From Bacteroidota bacterium (GTDB lineage: Bacteria > Bacteroidota > Bacteroidia > B-17B0 > Aurantibacillaceae), in assembly GCA_947450025.1 (NCBI GenBank), contig CANFTW010000002.1, positions 124,001 through 188,000 on the forward strand: 64,000 nucleotides of DNA, written 5' to 3'. Position 1 is the first letter of the stretch. Every line of letters begins with the position of its first letter. Made by a program: the position numbers and the translations under genes. The notes under the pieces are model-generated. The model saw nothing but the letters and a program-made list of their open reading frames with translations. It ran no database searches and was not told the DNA's origin. This document shows, piece by piece, positions 18,468-27,810 of the stretch.

Positions 18468-19856
18468 TTATTTAAACCACTTTTGACTAGTAATCATTAA
18501 GGCTTCTTGAACAGTAATTCGTTTTGCACCATTATAGGCAACCACAAATGCACTATTGCAACCACTTTGTTTCACATTTTCTCTATGTTGGCGTGCTTGT
18601 TTATATTCATTAAAGTTTCCTACCATAAACTTATTATATCCTTCTGCCATTTCACTCTTAATTGTTTCTGAAATCTTGAATTTTTTAGAAAGTACGTCTG
18701 ATTGTATGGCATTTCTAAAAGCACCGATTTGAACACTATATAACACATTTCCTTCTTTCTTAGCAACCGTTTCTTTCGCAACAGTTTTCAAAGGTTCAAC
18801 GGTCTTTGGTTCTTCTGTTTTAGAAGATGTGATGGCTGCAACAGATTGGCTATTTACTGAAGGCTCAGTAGTTGTTGAATTAGAGGGTACAGGTGTTGTT
18901 TCGACTTTTGCTATTTCCGGAACAGATGCCTTAGAATTTATTGCATCAATTGGTAATTTAATTTTTTTACTTTGATCATCTTCTAAATAAGAAAATTCTC
19001 CTTTATCTAAAATTGCATCCGCTATAGCGACATCCGTTTTTTCTAAAATATAAGAGACTACTAATTCCTCATCAGCTGGCAAAGTTACCCATACAAATTT
19101 TAATTTTCCATCTGAAACAGAGAAGGAACTACCGTTAGTTTTTCCTGCTTTTACATTATATCCTACAGGTAATACCTCTTGATATTTTGCAAATCCTTTA
19201 ACTCCACCTTTCTTAATTGTTACATCAATATTATATTCATTTGAATTAGACCCTGCTGTAATAACTCGTGAACATAAAATATTAGAATTAGGTTCTGCAT
19301 TATTCTCAAAACTTGCTGCTGCTTTAGCAACATTGGTTGTTTCAATAGATGCTACAGGAGAAGTGGTTTGTGTATTTGATATTAGCGTTTCCGTTGTTGC
19401 AGTGGCAACTGGTGTTTCAATGACATTATCTCCAATGGTTATTTCAACGGGAGTCATTTCAGCAATTTCTTTATTGTTATTATTAACGTATGAAAATTTA
19501 GAGGTTATCGTTTTTAATCCCGAGGCAGCAGCATCCGCAGTCATGGTAAACTTAACTACCATTTCAGGTTCACTTGGTAAAGATGTCCAAATTATTTTTG
19601 CAATATTACTAGCAAAGGAAAAATTCCCAGATTTGCTATCTAATTCTTTTACTGTAAAGCCCTGTGGGACTTCTAATTGCAATTTCCCGAAACCACCAAC
19701 GCTTCCTTTGTTTATTTTAATTTCTGCCGTAAACTCGGTGGCTACTTTCACATTTTGAGGAAACACACCAGTTAACGTTACTGGAGTATCTCCGAAGAAA
19801 AAACTAAACAAGAATACTGATACAGTATTAAAAAAAATAATCAATGGTTTTATCAT
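18468..19856 (-). CDS. Secreted protein with duplicated N-terminal domain and C-terminal SPOR-like domain
   Basis: Two 'KG.V.GF.K.Q...P.G..VK' domains; 'VLYSVQIGAFRNAIQSDVLSKKF...FNEYKQARQHRENVKQSGCNSAFVVAY' SPOR-like. Confidence 0.65.
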   Translation of the reverse strand: MIKPLIIFFNTVSVFLFSFFFGDTPVTLTGVFPQNVKVATEFTAEIKINKGSVGGFGKLQLEVPQGFTVKELDSKSGNFSFASNIAKIIWTSLPSEPEMVVKFTMTADAAASGLKTITSKFSYVNNNNKEIAEMTPVEITIGDNVIETPVATATTETLISNTQTTSPVASIETTNVAKAAASFENNAEPNSNILCSRVITAGSNSNEYNIDVTIKKGGVKGFAKYQEVLPVGYNVKAGKTNGSSFSVSDGKLKFVWVTLPADEELVVSYILEKTDVAIADAILDKGEFSYLEDDQSKKIKLPIDAINSKASVPEIAKVETTPVPSNSTTTEPSVNSQSVAAITSSKTEEPKTVEPLKTVAKETVAKKEGNVLYSVQIGAFRNAIQSDVLSKKFKISETIKSEMAEGYNKFMVGNFNEYKQARQHRENVKQSGCNSAFVVAYNGAKRITVQEALMITSQKWFK

Positions 19857-19865
19857 ATACTTGGG

Positions 19866-21140
19866 TTATTGTTCAAAGAAATAATCAATGAGTTTATTAA
19901 TCTTATCGACATTAAATGAATTTTCTCCTTCAAAGAATCCATCAATGGTTTTTGTAATTTCAGCAGCAGAGATAATACCATCTTTATTATAATCCGCCTC
20001 AATTAAATCAGCAGGTATATTAGATGCTTTACCAGTTAATTCTTTATTTTCTTTCAATTTAGATTCCACATTTTGCAAGTATGATAAACTTGGTGCATTA
20101 TTAAATCCTTCGCTTCGTTCGGTAGATAAGCTGTCCCATTCTAGCTGACGTTTCGCAAGAGCTTCTTTATCAATTGTAACTCCGTTGCCATCAACTAAAG
20201 CACCTCTTTTAGACGTTAATTCTTTATCCATATAATCATAAACACCATCATCATCTTTATCATCTGGACAACCTTTTCCGTCTACTTTTACTCCTTTTGG
20301 TGTTCCTAAACATCTATCATCTAAATCTTTAACTCCATCTTCATCAGAGTCAGAATTGTCAATCGCTGCAAAATCAACGCTACTATATGCATCTTTTGGT
20401 TTTTTACCAAAATGTAAATTAATTCCTACGTTAGCAGATGCCCAACTATCATTACCGCCTTTTTTATAATTATCAATATAATCGCTCAAACATAAATTAT
20501 AGGCAACACCAACTCTTAAACTTGTGCGAAAACCCATTTTAAATTTTGCTCCTACTCCAACTGGAATATAAAACGTATGACGCGTATAATTTGTAACGGG
20601 GTCTTTTAACTGAGTTTCATAAGTATAATCTCGTTTAATAACTGTAGATATAGGAGAATTAGCAGCTGATTCTTGTAAATTTCGAATAGATCCATCACTC
20701 CAATATTGATATAATGTGCTGTTTTTATCCCTCAAATCTCCGTAGGGATCAAACATTAAATAACCAAAACCAGCGTTTACAAATAGTGAAACATCTTTTT
20801 CTTTTTCGCCCATTTTATCGAAAAAAGCATAAAGATTAAGGCCCCCGCCCATAATTGTTGATTGAAAATTTAAATGAGAATCTTTATCATTATTAGTACC
20901 AGCTAGTTTGCCATACATACCATCAATTCCAATTCCTAAAATTTTTCCTATTCGGTATTCAATTCCTAAATTGTATCCCAAACGCATATCGCTAAAAAAA
21001 TTCGCATTATTTTTTTGACCAACATCTCCTAAAAACTTTAGGCCGCTAACTTGCCCGGTAACCGATAACTGAGCGTAAGATGCTTGTAAAACAACTAAAC
21101 TAATCGCTAATAAAGATAGTCTTGTAGAAATTCTATTCAT
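19866..21140 (-). CDS. Outer membrane protein: barrel + TSP3 repeats + EF-hand-like C-terminus
   Basis: Paralog of the 16261-18435 product over barrel/TSP3; EF-hand-like 'ADYNKDGIISAAEITKTID'. Confidence 0.75.
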   Translation of the reverse strand: MNRISTRLSLLAISLVVLQASYAQLSVTGQVSGLKFLGDVGQKNNANFFSDMRLGYNLGIEYRIGKILGIGIDGMYGKLAGTNNDKDSHLNFQSTIMGGGLNLYAFFDKMGEKEKDVSLFVNAGFGYLMFDPYGDLRDKNSTLYQYWSDGSIRNLQESAANSPISTVIKRDYTYETQLKDPVTNYTRHTFYIPVGVGAKFKMGFRTSLRVGVAYNLCLSDYIDNYKKGGNDSWASANVGINLHFGKKPKDAYSSVDFAAIDNSDSDEDGVKDLDDRCLGTPKGVKVDGKGCPDDKDDDGVYDYMDKELTSKRGALVDGNGVTIDKEALAKRQLEWDSLSTERSEGFNNAPSLSYLQNVESKLKENKELTGKASNIPADLIEADYNKDGIISAAEITKTIDGFFEGENSFNVDKINKLIDYFFEQ

Positions 21141-21279
21141 ATAATTTATCGTTTAATAATCGATTAAGTTAGTCGTTTTCTCGACAAAACAAAAATAAAG
21201 CAAAAAAAATCGAAGTTTTTTAGCGCAAAAACATAATTTTAAACAGAAGATTGTTAGTTATAGCCTGAATGTCAAATGA

Positions 21280-21894
21280 TTACCCATTAAACAAATAATG
21301 TTTTGTGATTTTATGGCCTTTTTTGAATTTAATTGCTTGACAAACATTGGGAATATCAGTTTGATTATTCTTAAGGATAATGGCAATCAGCAAAATTTCT
21401 AATTGTACAACTATGCCATACCAAAAAGCAATTTCAAAACTAAGTGTAGCTGAATTTTTAGAAATTAAGGTAACTACAAACCACAACAATAACAAAGCCC
21501 AAAATTTTGACAAAATTGTATGGTATGAAATACGTTCGTGGAATTTCAAAAAACCAAATAGCGTAATTAATAATTCAGAAAAAACAAGTATGCCAATTTT
21601 TAAAAGATGTGATTTCAAAAAATCAGCATGATTTAAACAAATATAAAACAAACAACTAAACCAAAAAATGGTGTCAATTTTTGTATCTAAACGACGCATT
21701 TCCTGTGATGATATTTTTAACTTCCTTGCAATAATTCCATCAAAAATATCGCTGATGATAGCATAAATAGTTAAAGCTATAATGATTGTGGGCGATATTT
21801 TTATGAACGAAAAAATCGTCATAAAAAAAGCAACAACCAATCTTGAATACAATAAAAAGAAAGGGATTTTAAAAAGAATACGATTTTTGATCAT
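21280..21894 (-). CDS. CDP-alcohol phosphatidyltransferase family protein (variant motif)
   Basis: 'DGIIARKLKISSQEMRRLDTKID' = DGxxAR-x8-M-xxx-D-xxx-D. Confidence 0.8.
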   Translation of the reverse strand: MIKNRILFKIPFFLLYSRLVVAFFMTIFSFIKISPTIIIALTIYAIISDIFDGIIARKLKISSQEMRRLDTKIDTIFWFSCLFYICLNHADFLKSHLLKIGILVFSELLITLFGFLKFHERISYHTILSKFWALLLLWFVVTLISKNSATLSFEIAFWYGIVVQLEILLIAIILKNNQTDIPNVCQAIKFKKGHKITKHYLFNG

Positions 21895-21903
21895 AATTTT
21901 TGA

Positions 21904-22533
21904 TTAAGTAACTTTTAATGCATTTACTTCATTAAACATATTTGTAACAATCTCTTTTGCGGTTTGACCTTTGCAATATTGTAAATCTCCAAATACCACT
22001 TTGCAATTAAATGGAATAGGAATAATGGCATTTTTAGGTAACACCTTACCAGTGTTTTCAATATAGGTAGGGATATAAGCGATATGTGGATATTTTAAAA
22101 GAATATGACCAATACCATTTTTAAACTCTTGCATTTCATTAGCTTTTCCCCTAGAACCTTCTGGATAAATAATCAAGGATTGTCCGCGTTTTAATGCTTT
22201 CATCATGATACGAAAAGGGTCTTTACTTTTATTTTTTAAAGAACAGCAACGCGGAATTAATAAAGCATTAGTCAATACTTTAGTAATAATTGATTTCCAT
22301 TTACTTGTCCCAAAATAATCTCCGGCTGCTACTGGTCTTATTTCAGTAATTTTATGGTTAGGCATAGCACTCATTAAAGCCAGTGTATCAATATGGCTAT
22401 TATGATTGGCGATGATAATAAATTGATCTGATTCAGATAATACTTTTGGGTTTTTATAATGAATACCAGTTAAAGGTTTTAAAATAAAAGGAACCACTCC
22501 TTTGTAAATCATATTTAAAAAAAATTGTCTCAT
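21904..22533 (-). CDS. 1-acylglycerol-3-phosphate acyltransferase-like (PlsC family)
   Basis: 'NHNSHIDTLAL' (NHxxxxD) and 'YPEGSRGK' acyltransferase motifs. Confidence 0.85.
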   Translation of the reverse strand: MRQFFLNMIYKGVVPFILKPLTGIHYKNPKVLSESDQFIIIANHNSHIDTLALMSAMPNHKITEIRPVAAGDYFGTSKWKSIITKVLTNALLIPRCCSLKNKSKDPFRIMMKALKRGQSLIIYPEGSRGKANEMQEFKNGIGHILLKYPHIAYIPTYIENTGKVLPKNAIIPIPFNCKVVFGDLQYCKGQTAKEIVTNMFNEVNALKVT

Positions 22534-22544
22534 ACTATTTTAAT

Positions 22545-23468
22545 TTATTTGATAAAAAAATACACTAAATGAAAAAATACTGGTGATGCAACAACAAGAG
22601 AATCTATTCGATCAAGAACTCCGCCATGGCCAGGTATAGCAGCTGAAGTATCTTTTAACTGCAAATCTCTTTTAACAGAACTGATAATCACATCACCAAT
22701 AAATCCAGCATTTGCAGTAAAAAAACTAATCATAATGATTTGACTGGTGGTACATGGCGTTAAGAATTTAAGAAAAAAACCTAAAGCAGTAGTCGTTAAT
22801 ACTCCTCCAATAAATCCTTCCCAAGTTTTATTTGGACTAACTTTTGGTAAAATTTTATGCTTTCCAAATGTCTTTCCCCATACAAATTGAAATACATCAT
22901 TCATCTCTACGATGAAAACTAAAAAAAACAACAAACTACGACCTCCGGGAATTGATAACAATAAACCCAAATGACTAAGTCCATATAATGCAATCATTAG
23001 AGTTGCCGGAATAACTGCCATAGATTGAATAATACCATCTGTTTGGCCTACTAATACTAATCGAAATGGCAAAGCCACAAACATAAACACTGGAATAAAA
23101 ACTAAACTAGAAATTAAATACCCTTGATAGGTAAAATAATATTGAATTGGAATTGCTAAATAACATAACAACATAGCACCTCTATCTTCTGGTCGTAATT
23201 TTAGAATAGAAAATAATTCACGTAAAGCAACAAATGATAATAATGCAAAAGCCAAATAAGAAATTTTAGTATTAAAAACAGTTGCCATTAAAAAAACAAC
23301 AGACATTATCCACCATGATTTACATCTAGTTTTAAGTTCGGATAGCTTAGCTTGCGGATTTAATTTTCCCCAAACAAAAAACAAGGTACTTGCAAAAGTT
23401 AAAACTGAAAATAAGATTAACACAAAGGTTAACATCTTAGAATCTATTTGATTAATCATATGATTCAT
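22545..23468 (-). CDS. Phosphatidate cytidylyltransferase (CdsA family)
   Basis: Multi-TM; C-terminal 'SVKRDLQLKDTSAAIPGHGGVLDRIDSLV' signature. Confidence 0.92.
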   Translation of the reverse strand: MNHMINQIDSKMLTFVLILFSVLTFASTLFFVWGKLNPQAKLSELKTRCKSWWIMSVVFLMATVFNTKISYLAFALLSFVALRELFSILKLRPEDRGAMLLCYLAIPIQYYFTYQGYLISSLVFIPVFMFVALPFRLVLVGQTDGIIQSMAVIPATLMIALYGLSHLGLLLSIPGGRSLLFFLVFIVEMNDVFQFVWGKTFGKHKILPKVSPNKTWEGFIGGVLTTTALGFFLKFLTPCTTSQIIMISFFTANAGFIGDVIISSVKRDLQLKDTSAAIPGHGGVLDRIDSLVVASPVFFHLVYFFIK

Positions 23469-23473
23469 GATAT

Positions 23474-24073
23474 TTATTTTAAAGAATTTGACAATCGTTT
23501 ATATGAGCTCATCACCATAAGAACAGAACCTATAATAAGTGTAGCGTTTAACAAAGTAATCATTGACGGTAATAAAAAAACCATAACGCACCACAATCCT
23601 ATCACTAATGCTCGATCACTTTTACCCATAGGTCCATCATAACGTCTTGTTCCTGAAATTACTTTTGATAAAACGCCTGAAAACTCACTGATGATAGATA
23701 ATACAACAAATAACCAAACAAAACTTTGATTCACTTGAGGTTGAGAAAATAAACCACAAAAAATAATGCTGTCAGAAATCACATCTCCCATCTCATTTAA
23801 AATTTCGCCTAGTTTACTTTGTTGAGCATAAATTCTTGCCATCATTCCATCTAAAGCATTTAATGCCATTCTTACTAATAATCCAAAAGCAACAACAACT
23901 AAATAGATTGGATGATTTGGAGACATAAATAATAATAGACCTAAAGCTGCGGACCAAATCATTGCAGCTATTGTAATTTTGTTCGCCGTCATTTGACATT
24001 GGTGCAATAAATTCAGAACAGGGAGTAATAGTTGCTGAAATTTTGGTTTAAGTTGATAGACTGAAATCATCAT
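23474..24073 (-). CDS. CDP-alcohol phosphatidyltransferase family protein
   Basis: 'ALDGMMARIYAQQSKLGEILNEMGDVISD' variant CDP-OH-PT motif. Confidence 0.85.
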   Translation of the reverse strand: MMISVYQLKPKFQQLLLPVLNLLHQCQMTANKITIAAMIWSAALGLLLFMSPNHPIYLVVVAFGLLVRMALNALDGMMARIYAQQSKLGEILNEMGDVISDSIIFCGLFSQPQVNQSFVWLFVVLSIISEFSGVLSKVISGTRRYDGPMGKSDRALVIGLWCVMVFLLPSMITLLNATLIIGSVLMVMSSYKRLSNSLK

Positions 24074-24150
24074 TTTATTTTTTAACTGAGATAAATAATA
24101 GAAATAAGAATCATTGATAGTGAATAATTTGCTTTTTCATTTTTATAGGG

Positions 24151-24315
24151 TTATTGAATCATATCAAAAAAACAAGTCATTCCGCTGCCAACAGGTTGCA
24201 ATCCATATAAATATTTTACATTATGTATAATGTTTTTGGTAATGATAACTGTTGTAAGGATTAACGCACTGATCATTACTATTTGTACGACATGTTTTAA
24301 AGTAATTGTTTTCAT
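24151..24315 (-). CDS. Small single-TM hypothetical protein
   Basis: MKTITLKHVVQIVMISALILTTVIITKNIIHN...; ATG at 24315 preferred. Confidence 0.35.
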   Translation of the reverse strand: MKTITLKHVVQIVMISALILTTVIITKNIIHNVKYLYGLQPVGSGMTCFFDMIQ

Positions 24316-24450
24316 GATTTTATATTTAAAATTATAGGTCAAAATTAGACCTAAGGCAAAGCCTAATGAAACGGCTTCATAGACCAACTCTTTACTTTTT
24401 TGCAATTATTCCAAAAAACTAAGAGCAAGCGAGGCCCTAAAAGTAAAAAT

Positions 24451-24500
24451 TTTGCAAATTTTCACCCATAATCAGATTTTATTTGCGTTTTTTGCAAATT
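24451..24500. promoter_or_regulatory. Two identical TTTGCAAATT sites (24451-24460, 24491-24500) 40 bp apart upstream of HTH gene
   Basis: Identical 10-mers with palindromic TTTGCAAA core; second lies within a candidate TTTG-N20-TACATTTA promoter (24482-24513). Confidence 0.45.
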
Positions 24501-24533
24501 ATTTTTACATTTATTAGTAATAAATACCAGAAA

Positions 24534-25541
24534 ATGGCGAGTAAGAAATCGGAGTTTGCAATGCAAGAAGTGTTTATTAAACACTTAAAACAAATAGTTC
24601 CGGCAAATGTATCTTTAGTGGATGATATTGCTGACTTATTAAACATTAGTAACGATAGTGCATACAGACGACTGCGTAATGAAACAGAATTAAGTTTAGA
24701 TGAAACTTATAAAATATGTAAGCATTATCGCATATCAGCGGATTCAATATTTTCAAACAAAGGCGATTCCGTGACCTGTAATTATATTAAACTTACTGAC
24801 TCTGCTGAGAATTTTGAAAGCTACCTAACTAGCTTATTAACTCAATTAATACGTTTACAAAAGTCTGAAGATGCAAAAGTGATTTATGCGGCAGAGGAAA
24901 TTCCAATTTTTCATTCCTTCTTTTCTAAAGAGTTAGCAGCTTTTAAACTATTTTATTGGCAGCGTTCTGTACTAAATATTCCTGAGTATCAAAGTAAAAA
25001 ATTTGACTGGGATTCTATTCCAGAAAAACAATTGCAATTAGCGGATGATATTCATCAAACTTATTTAAAAGTCCCTAGCACAGAAATATGGACAGATGAA
25101 ACCATACAAACAACGATTAAACAAATTGAATATTATTTTGAATCGGGAGCATTTAAAGAAAAAGATGATTGCATCATTGTCTTAAATGAATTAAAAAAAA
25201 TGATGCAAGCGATTAACCGTTATGCCGAAATTGAAAACAAAAACGAAAAAATAAAATCTAATAATATTCCTTTTAATTTATATAATAGTGATTTAGTAAT
25301 TGGGACTAACTGTATTCACATTAATGTTCAAGGTGCTGTATACTCATACATATCATTCAATACACTGAACTCTCTCACCACGGGCAATCAACAATTTTGT
25401 GAAGAAATAGAACATTGGACAAAAAACTTAATTAAAAAATCAACCTTAATTAGTGGGATTGCCGAAAAACAACGCTTTCAATTTTTTAGCAAAGCTTATA
25501 AAGCCATTGATGCCTGTATTGAACGTATTAAAAATTATTAA
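24534..25541 (+). CDS. HTH-domain transcriptional regulator (BetR-like N-terminus)
   Basis: 'DDIADLLNISNDSAYRRLRNETELSLDETYKICKHYRIS' helix-turn-helix; ATG at 24534 preferred. Confidence 0.7.
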   Translation: MASKKSEFAMQEVFIKHLKQIVPANVSLVDDIADLLNISNDSAYRRLRNETELSLDETYKICKHYRISADSIFSNKGDSVTCNYIKLTDSAENFESYLTSLLTQLIRLQKSEDAKVIYAAEEIPIFHSFFSKELAAFKLFYWQRSVLNIPEYQSKKFDWDSIPEKQLQLADDIHQTYLKVPSTEIWTDETIQTTIKQIEYYFESGAFKEKDDCIIVLNELKKMMQAINRYAEIENKNEKIKSNNIPFNLYNSDLVIGTNCIHINVQGAVYSYISFNTLNSLTTGNQQFCEEIEHWTKNLIKKSTLISGIAEKQRFQFFSKAYKAIDACIERIKNY

Positions 25542-25543
25542 TC

Positions 25544-26212
25544 ATGAATTCACAATATAACGTTATCATTGTTGCAGGCGGAACAGGTTCCAGAATGCAA
25601 TCAACCGTTCCAAAACAATTTATTGAAATAAAAGGAAAACCTATTTTAATTCATACCATTGAAAAGTTTATTGAATTTGATGAATTCATTAATATCATTG
25701 TTTGCGTTCATAAAGATTATATAACTGATGCTAACTTTATGTTAGCAGAATATTTTCCTGATAAAAATATTCAAATTGTTTTTGGCGGAGAAACACGTTT
25801 TCATTCGGTTAAAAATGGTTTAAATTGTATTAGTAATAAAAATGATGTCGTAGGCATTCATGATGCTGCCAGGCCATTTGTAAGCATAGAAACCATTAAA
25901 CGTTGCTTTGAAACAGCGGCTAAAAAAGGAAATGCAATTCCAATCTCACCAATTAACGAAAGTTTAAGAATGGTGACAAATGGCATTAATAAAGCCGTGA
26001 GCCGAGATGATTATAAAATAGTACAAACACCTCAATGCTTTATTGTTTCAAAAATCAAAGAAGCATTCGAACAAGATTACTCTCCATTTTTTACAGATGA
26101 CGCAACCGTGCTTGAAGGCATGGATGAGACCATCAATCTAGTAGAAGGTAATTTTGAGAATATAAAAATCACCAATCCTTACGATTTAAAATTTTCCGAA
26201 TTGTATTTATGA
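25544..26212 (+). CDS. ispD: 2-C-methyl-D-erythritol 4-phosphate cytidylyltransferase
   Basis: 'VIIVAGGTGSRMQSTVPKQFIEIKGKPILIHTIEKF', 'GIHDAARPFVS', 'QTPQCF'. Confidence 0.93.
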   Translation: MNSQYNVIIVAGGTGSRMQSTVPKQFIEIKGKPILIHTIEKFIEFDEFINIIVCVHKDYITDANFMLAEYFPDKNIQIVFGGETRFHSVKNGLNCISNKNDVVGIHDAARPFVSIETIKRCFETAAKKGNAIPISPINESLRMVTNGINKAVSRDDYKIVQTPQCFIVSKIKEAFEQDYSPFFTDDATVLEGMDETINLVEGNFENIKITNPYDLKFSELYL

Positions 26213-27810
26213 TGACTACCGAAGATATTGCTGATGCATTAGAAATCACCGCCAAGTTAATGGAACTTCATAATGAAAATCCATTCAAAATAAAATCCAT
26301 TAATAGTGCCGCCTATAAATTAAGCAAAACACGTATTGATTTAAGCGCTCCAACGGTTGAAGAATTAACTCAATTAGAGGGTATTGGCAAAAGTTTAGCT
26401 GAAAAAATTATTGAATTTAATACAACCGGAACCAGTAATGAGCTAAGAGAATTAATGTCTAAAACACCAGCTGGTGTAATTGATATGCTTGGTATTAAAG
26501 GACTAGGCCCTAAAAAAGTGCGTCAGTTATGGCATGAATTAGAAATTGAGAGTGTTACTGAATTATTATATGCTTGTCATGAAAACAGATTGTTGGAGCT
26601 AAAGGGTTTTGGTGAAAAAACACAAAATACCATTATTCAAAACATTGAATTTAAAATAAAAAATACGGGGTGGTTTCATTATGCATACGCTGAAAAAATT
26701 GGTCAACCTATTATCGATGCGATTAGAGAACAAACTGAATTAGTTAGTTTCACAGGTGCGATTTACCGTCGTTGCGAAGTGATTGAAGAGATTGATATTT
26801 TAGTCGGTAACGAAAATATTGATTTAGATGAATTAGTTTCTAAAACAGTTCCTTTAAATTTTATTCAATGTAACCCAAATGTATTTTACAGAAAACTAGT
26901 AGAGACCTCTTCTAATAAAGAACATTTGGAAGGTATTGGTTTTAAAGCATTAGAAACAAAAAAATATGATTCAGAAGAATCTATTTATTCAAATTTAAAC
27001 ATTCAATATTGCGAACCTGAATTACGTGAAGGCCTATTTGAATTAGAAAAAGCAAAAAACAATCAATTACCTAAATTAATTGAATTAAAAGATTTAAAAG
27101 GCATTCTACACAATCACTCGACCTACAGTGACGGTATGAATACCTTAGAAGAAATGGCAACCTATTGTAAAGAATTAGGTTATCAATATTTAGGTATTTG
27201 TGATCACTCACAAACTGCTGTTTACGCTGATGGATTGAAACCTGAAACTGTTTTGATTCAACATCAAGAAATTGAAAAATTGAATCAGAAATTATTTCCA
27301 TTCAAAATATTTAAAGGTATTGAAAGTGATATTTTAGGAAATGGCGATTTAGATTACGAAGAAGAGGTTTTAAAATCATTTGATTTTATAGTAGCATCTG
27401 TGCATGCTAATTTGAAAATGGATGAAGAAAAAGCAACGGCACGTTTATTAAAAGCCATCGAAAATCCTTACACCACTATTCTAGGTCATCCTACAGGTCG
27501 TTTATTATTAGGGCGCCCAGGTTATCCGATTAACCACAAAAAAATAATTGATGCTTGTGCTGCCAATAAGGTTGTGATTGAGTTAAATGCTCATCCTTAC
27601 CGTTTAGATATTGATTGGCGATGGATACCCTATTGTTTAGAAAAAGGTGTGATGATCTCTATTAATCCTGACGCTCATCAATTAAAGGGTTATCACGATA
27701 TGAGATATGGAACTTTAGTTGCAAGAAAAGGAATGCTTACTAAGGAACAATGCTTAAATGCTATGGATTTAAATAGCTTTGAATCATTTTTAAAAAATTA
27801 CAAAAAATAA
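26209..27810 (+). CDS. PolX-like protein: HhH + degenerate PolX palm + intact PHP domain
   Basis: HhH 'LEGIGKSLAEKIIEF', 'IKGLGPKKVRQLW'; PHP 'LHNHSTYSDG', 'ICDHSQ', 'GIESDI', 'SVHAN', 'GHPTGR', 'NAHP', 'PDAH'. Confidence 0.88.
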   Translation: MMTTEDIADALEITAKLMELHNENPFKIKSINSAAYKLSKTRIDLSAPTVEELTQLEGIGKSLAEKIIEFNTTGTSNELRELMSKTPAGVIDMLGIKGLGPKKVRQLWHELEIESVTELLYACHENRLLELKGFGEKTQNTIIQNIEFKIKNTGWFHYAYAEKIGQPIIDAIREQTELVSFTGAIYRRCEVIEEIDILVGNENIDLDELVSKTVPLNFIQCNPNVFYRKLVETSSNKEHLEGIGFKALETKKYDSEESIYSNLNIQYCEPELREGLFELEKAKNNQLPKLIELKDLKGILHNHSTYSDGMNTLEEMATYCKELGYQYLGICDHSQTAVYADGLKPETVLIQHQEIEKLNQKLFPFKIFKGIESDILGNGDLDYEEEVLKSFDFIVASVHANLKMDEEKATARLLKAIENPYTTILGHPTGRLLLGRPGYPINHKKIIDACAANKVVIELNAHPYRLDIDWRWIPYCLEKGVMISINPDAHQLKGYHDMRYGTLVARKGMLTKEQCLNAMDLNSFESFLKNYKK

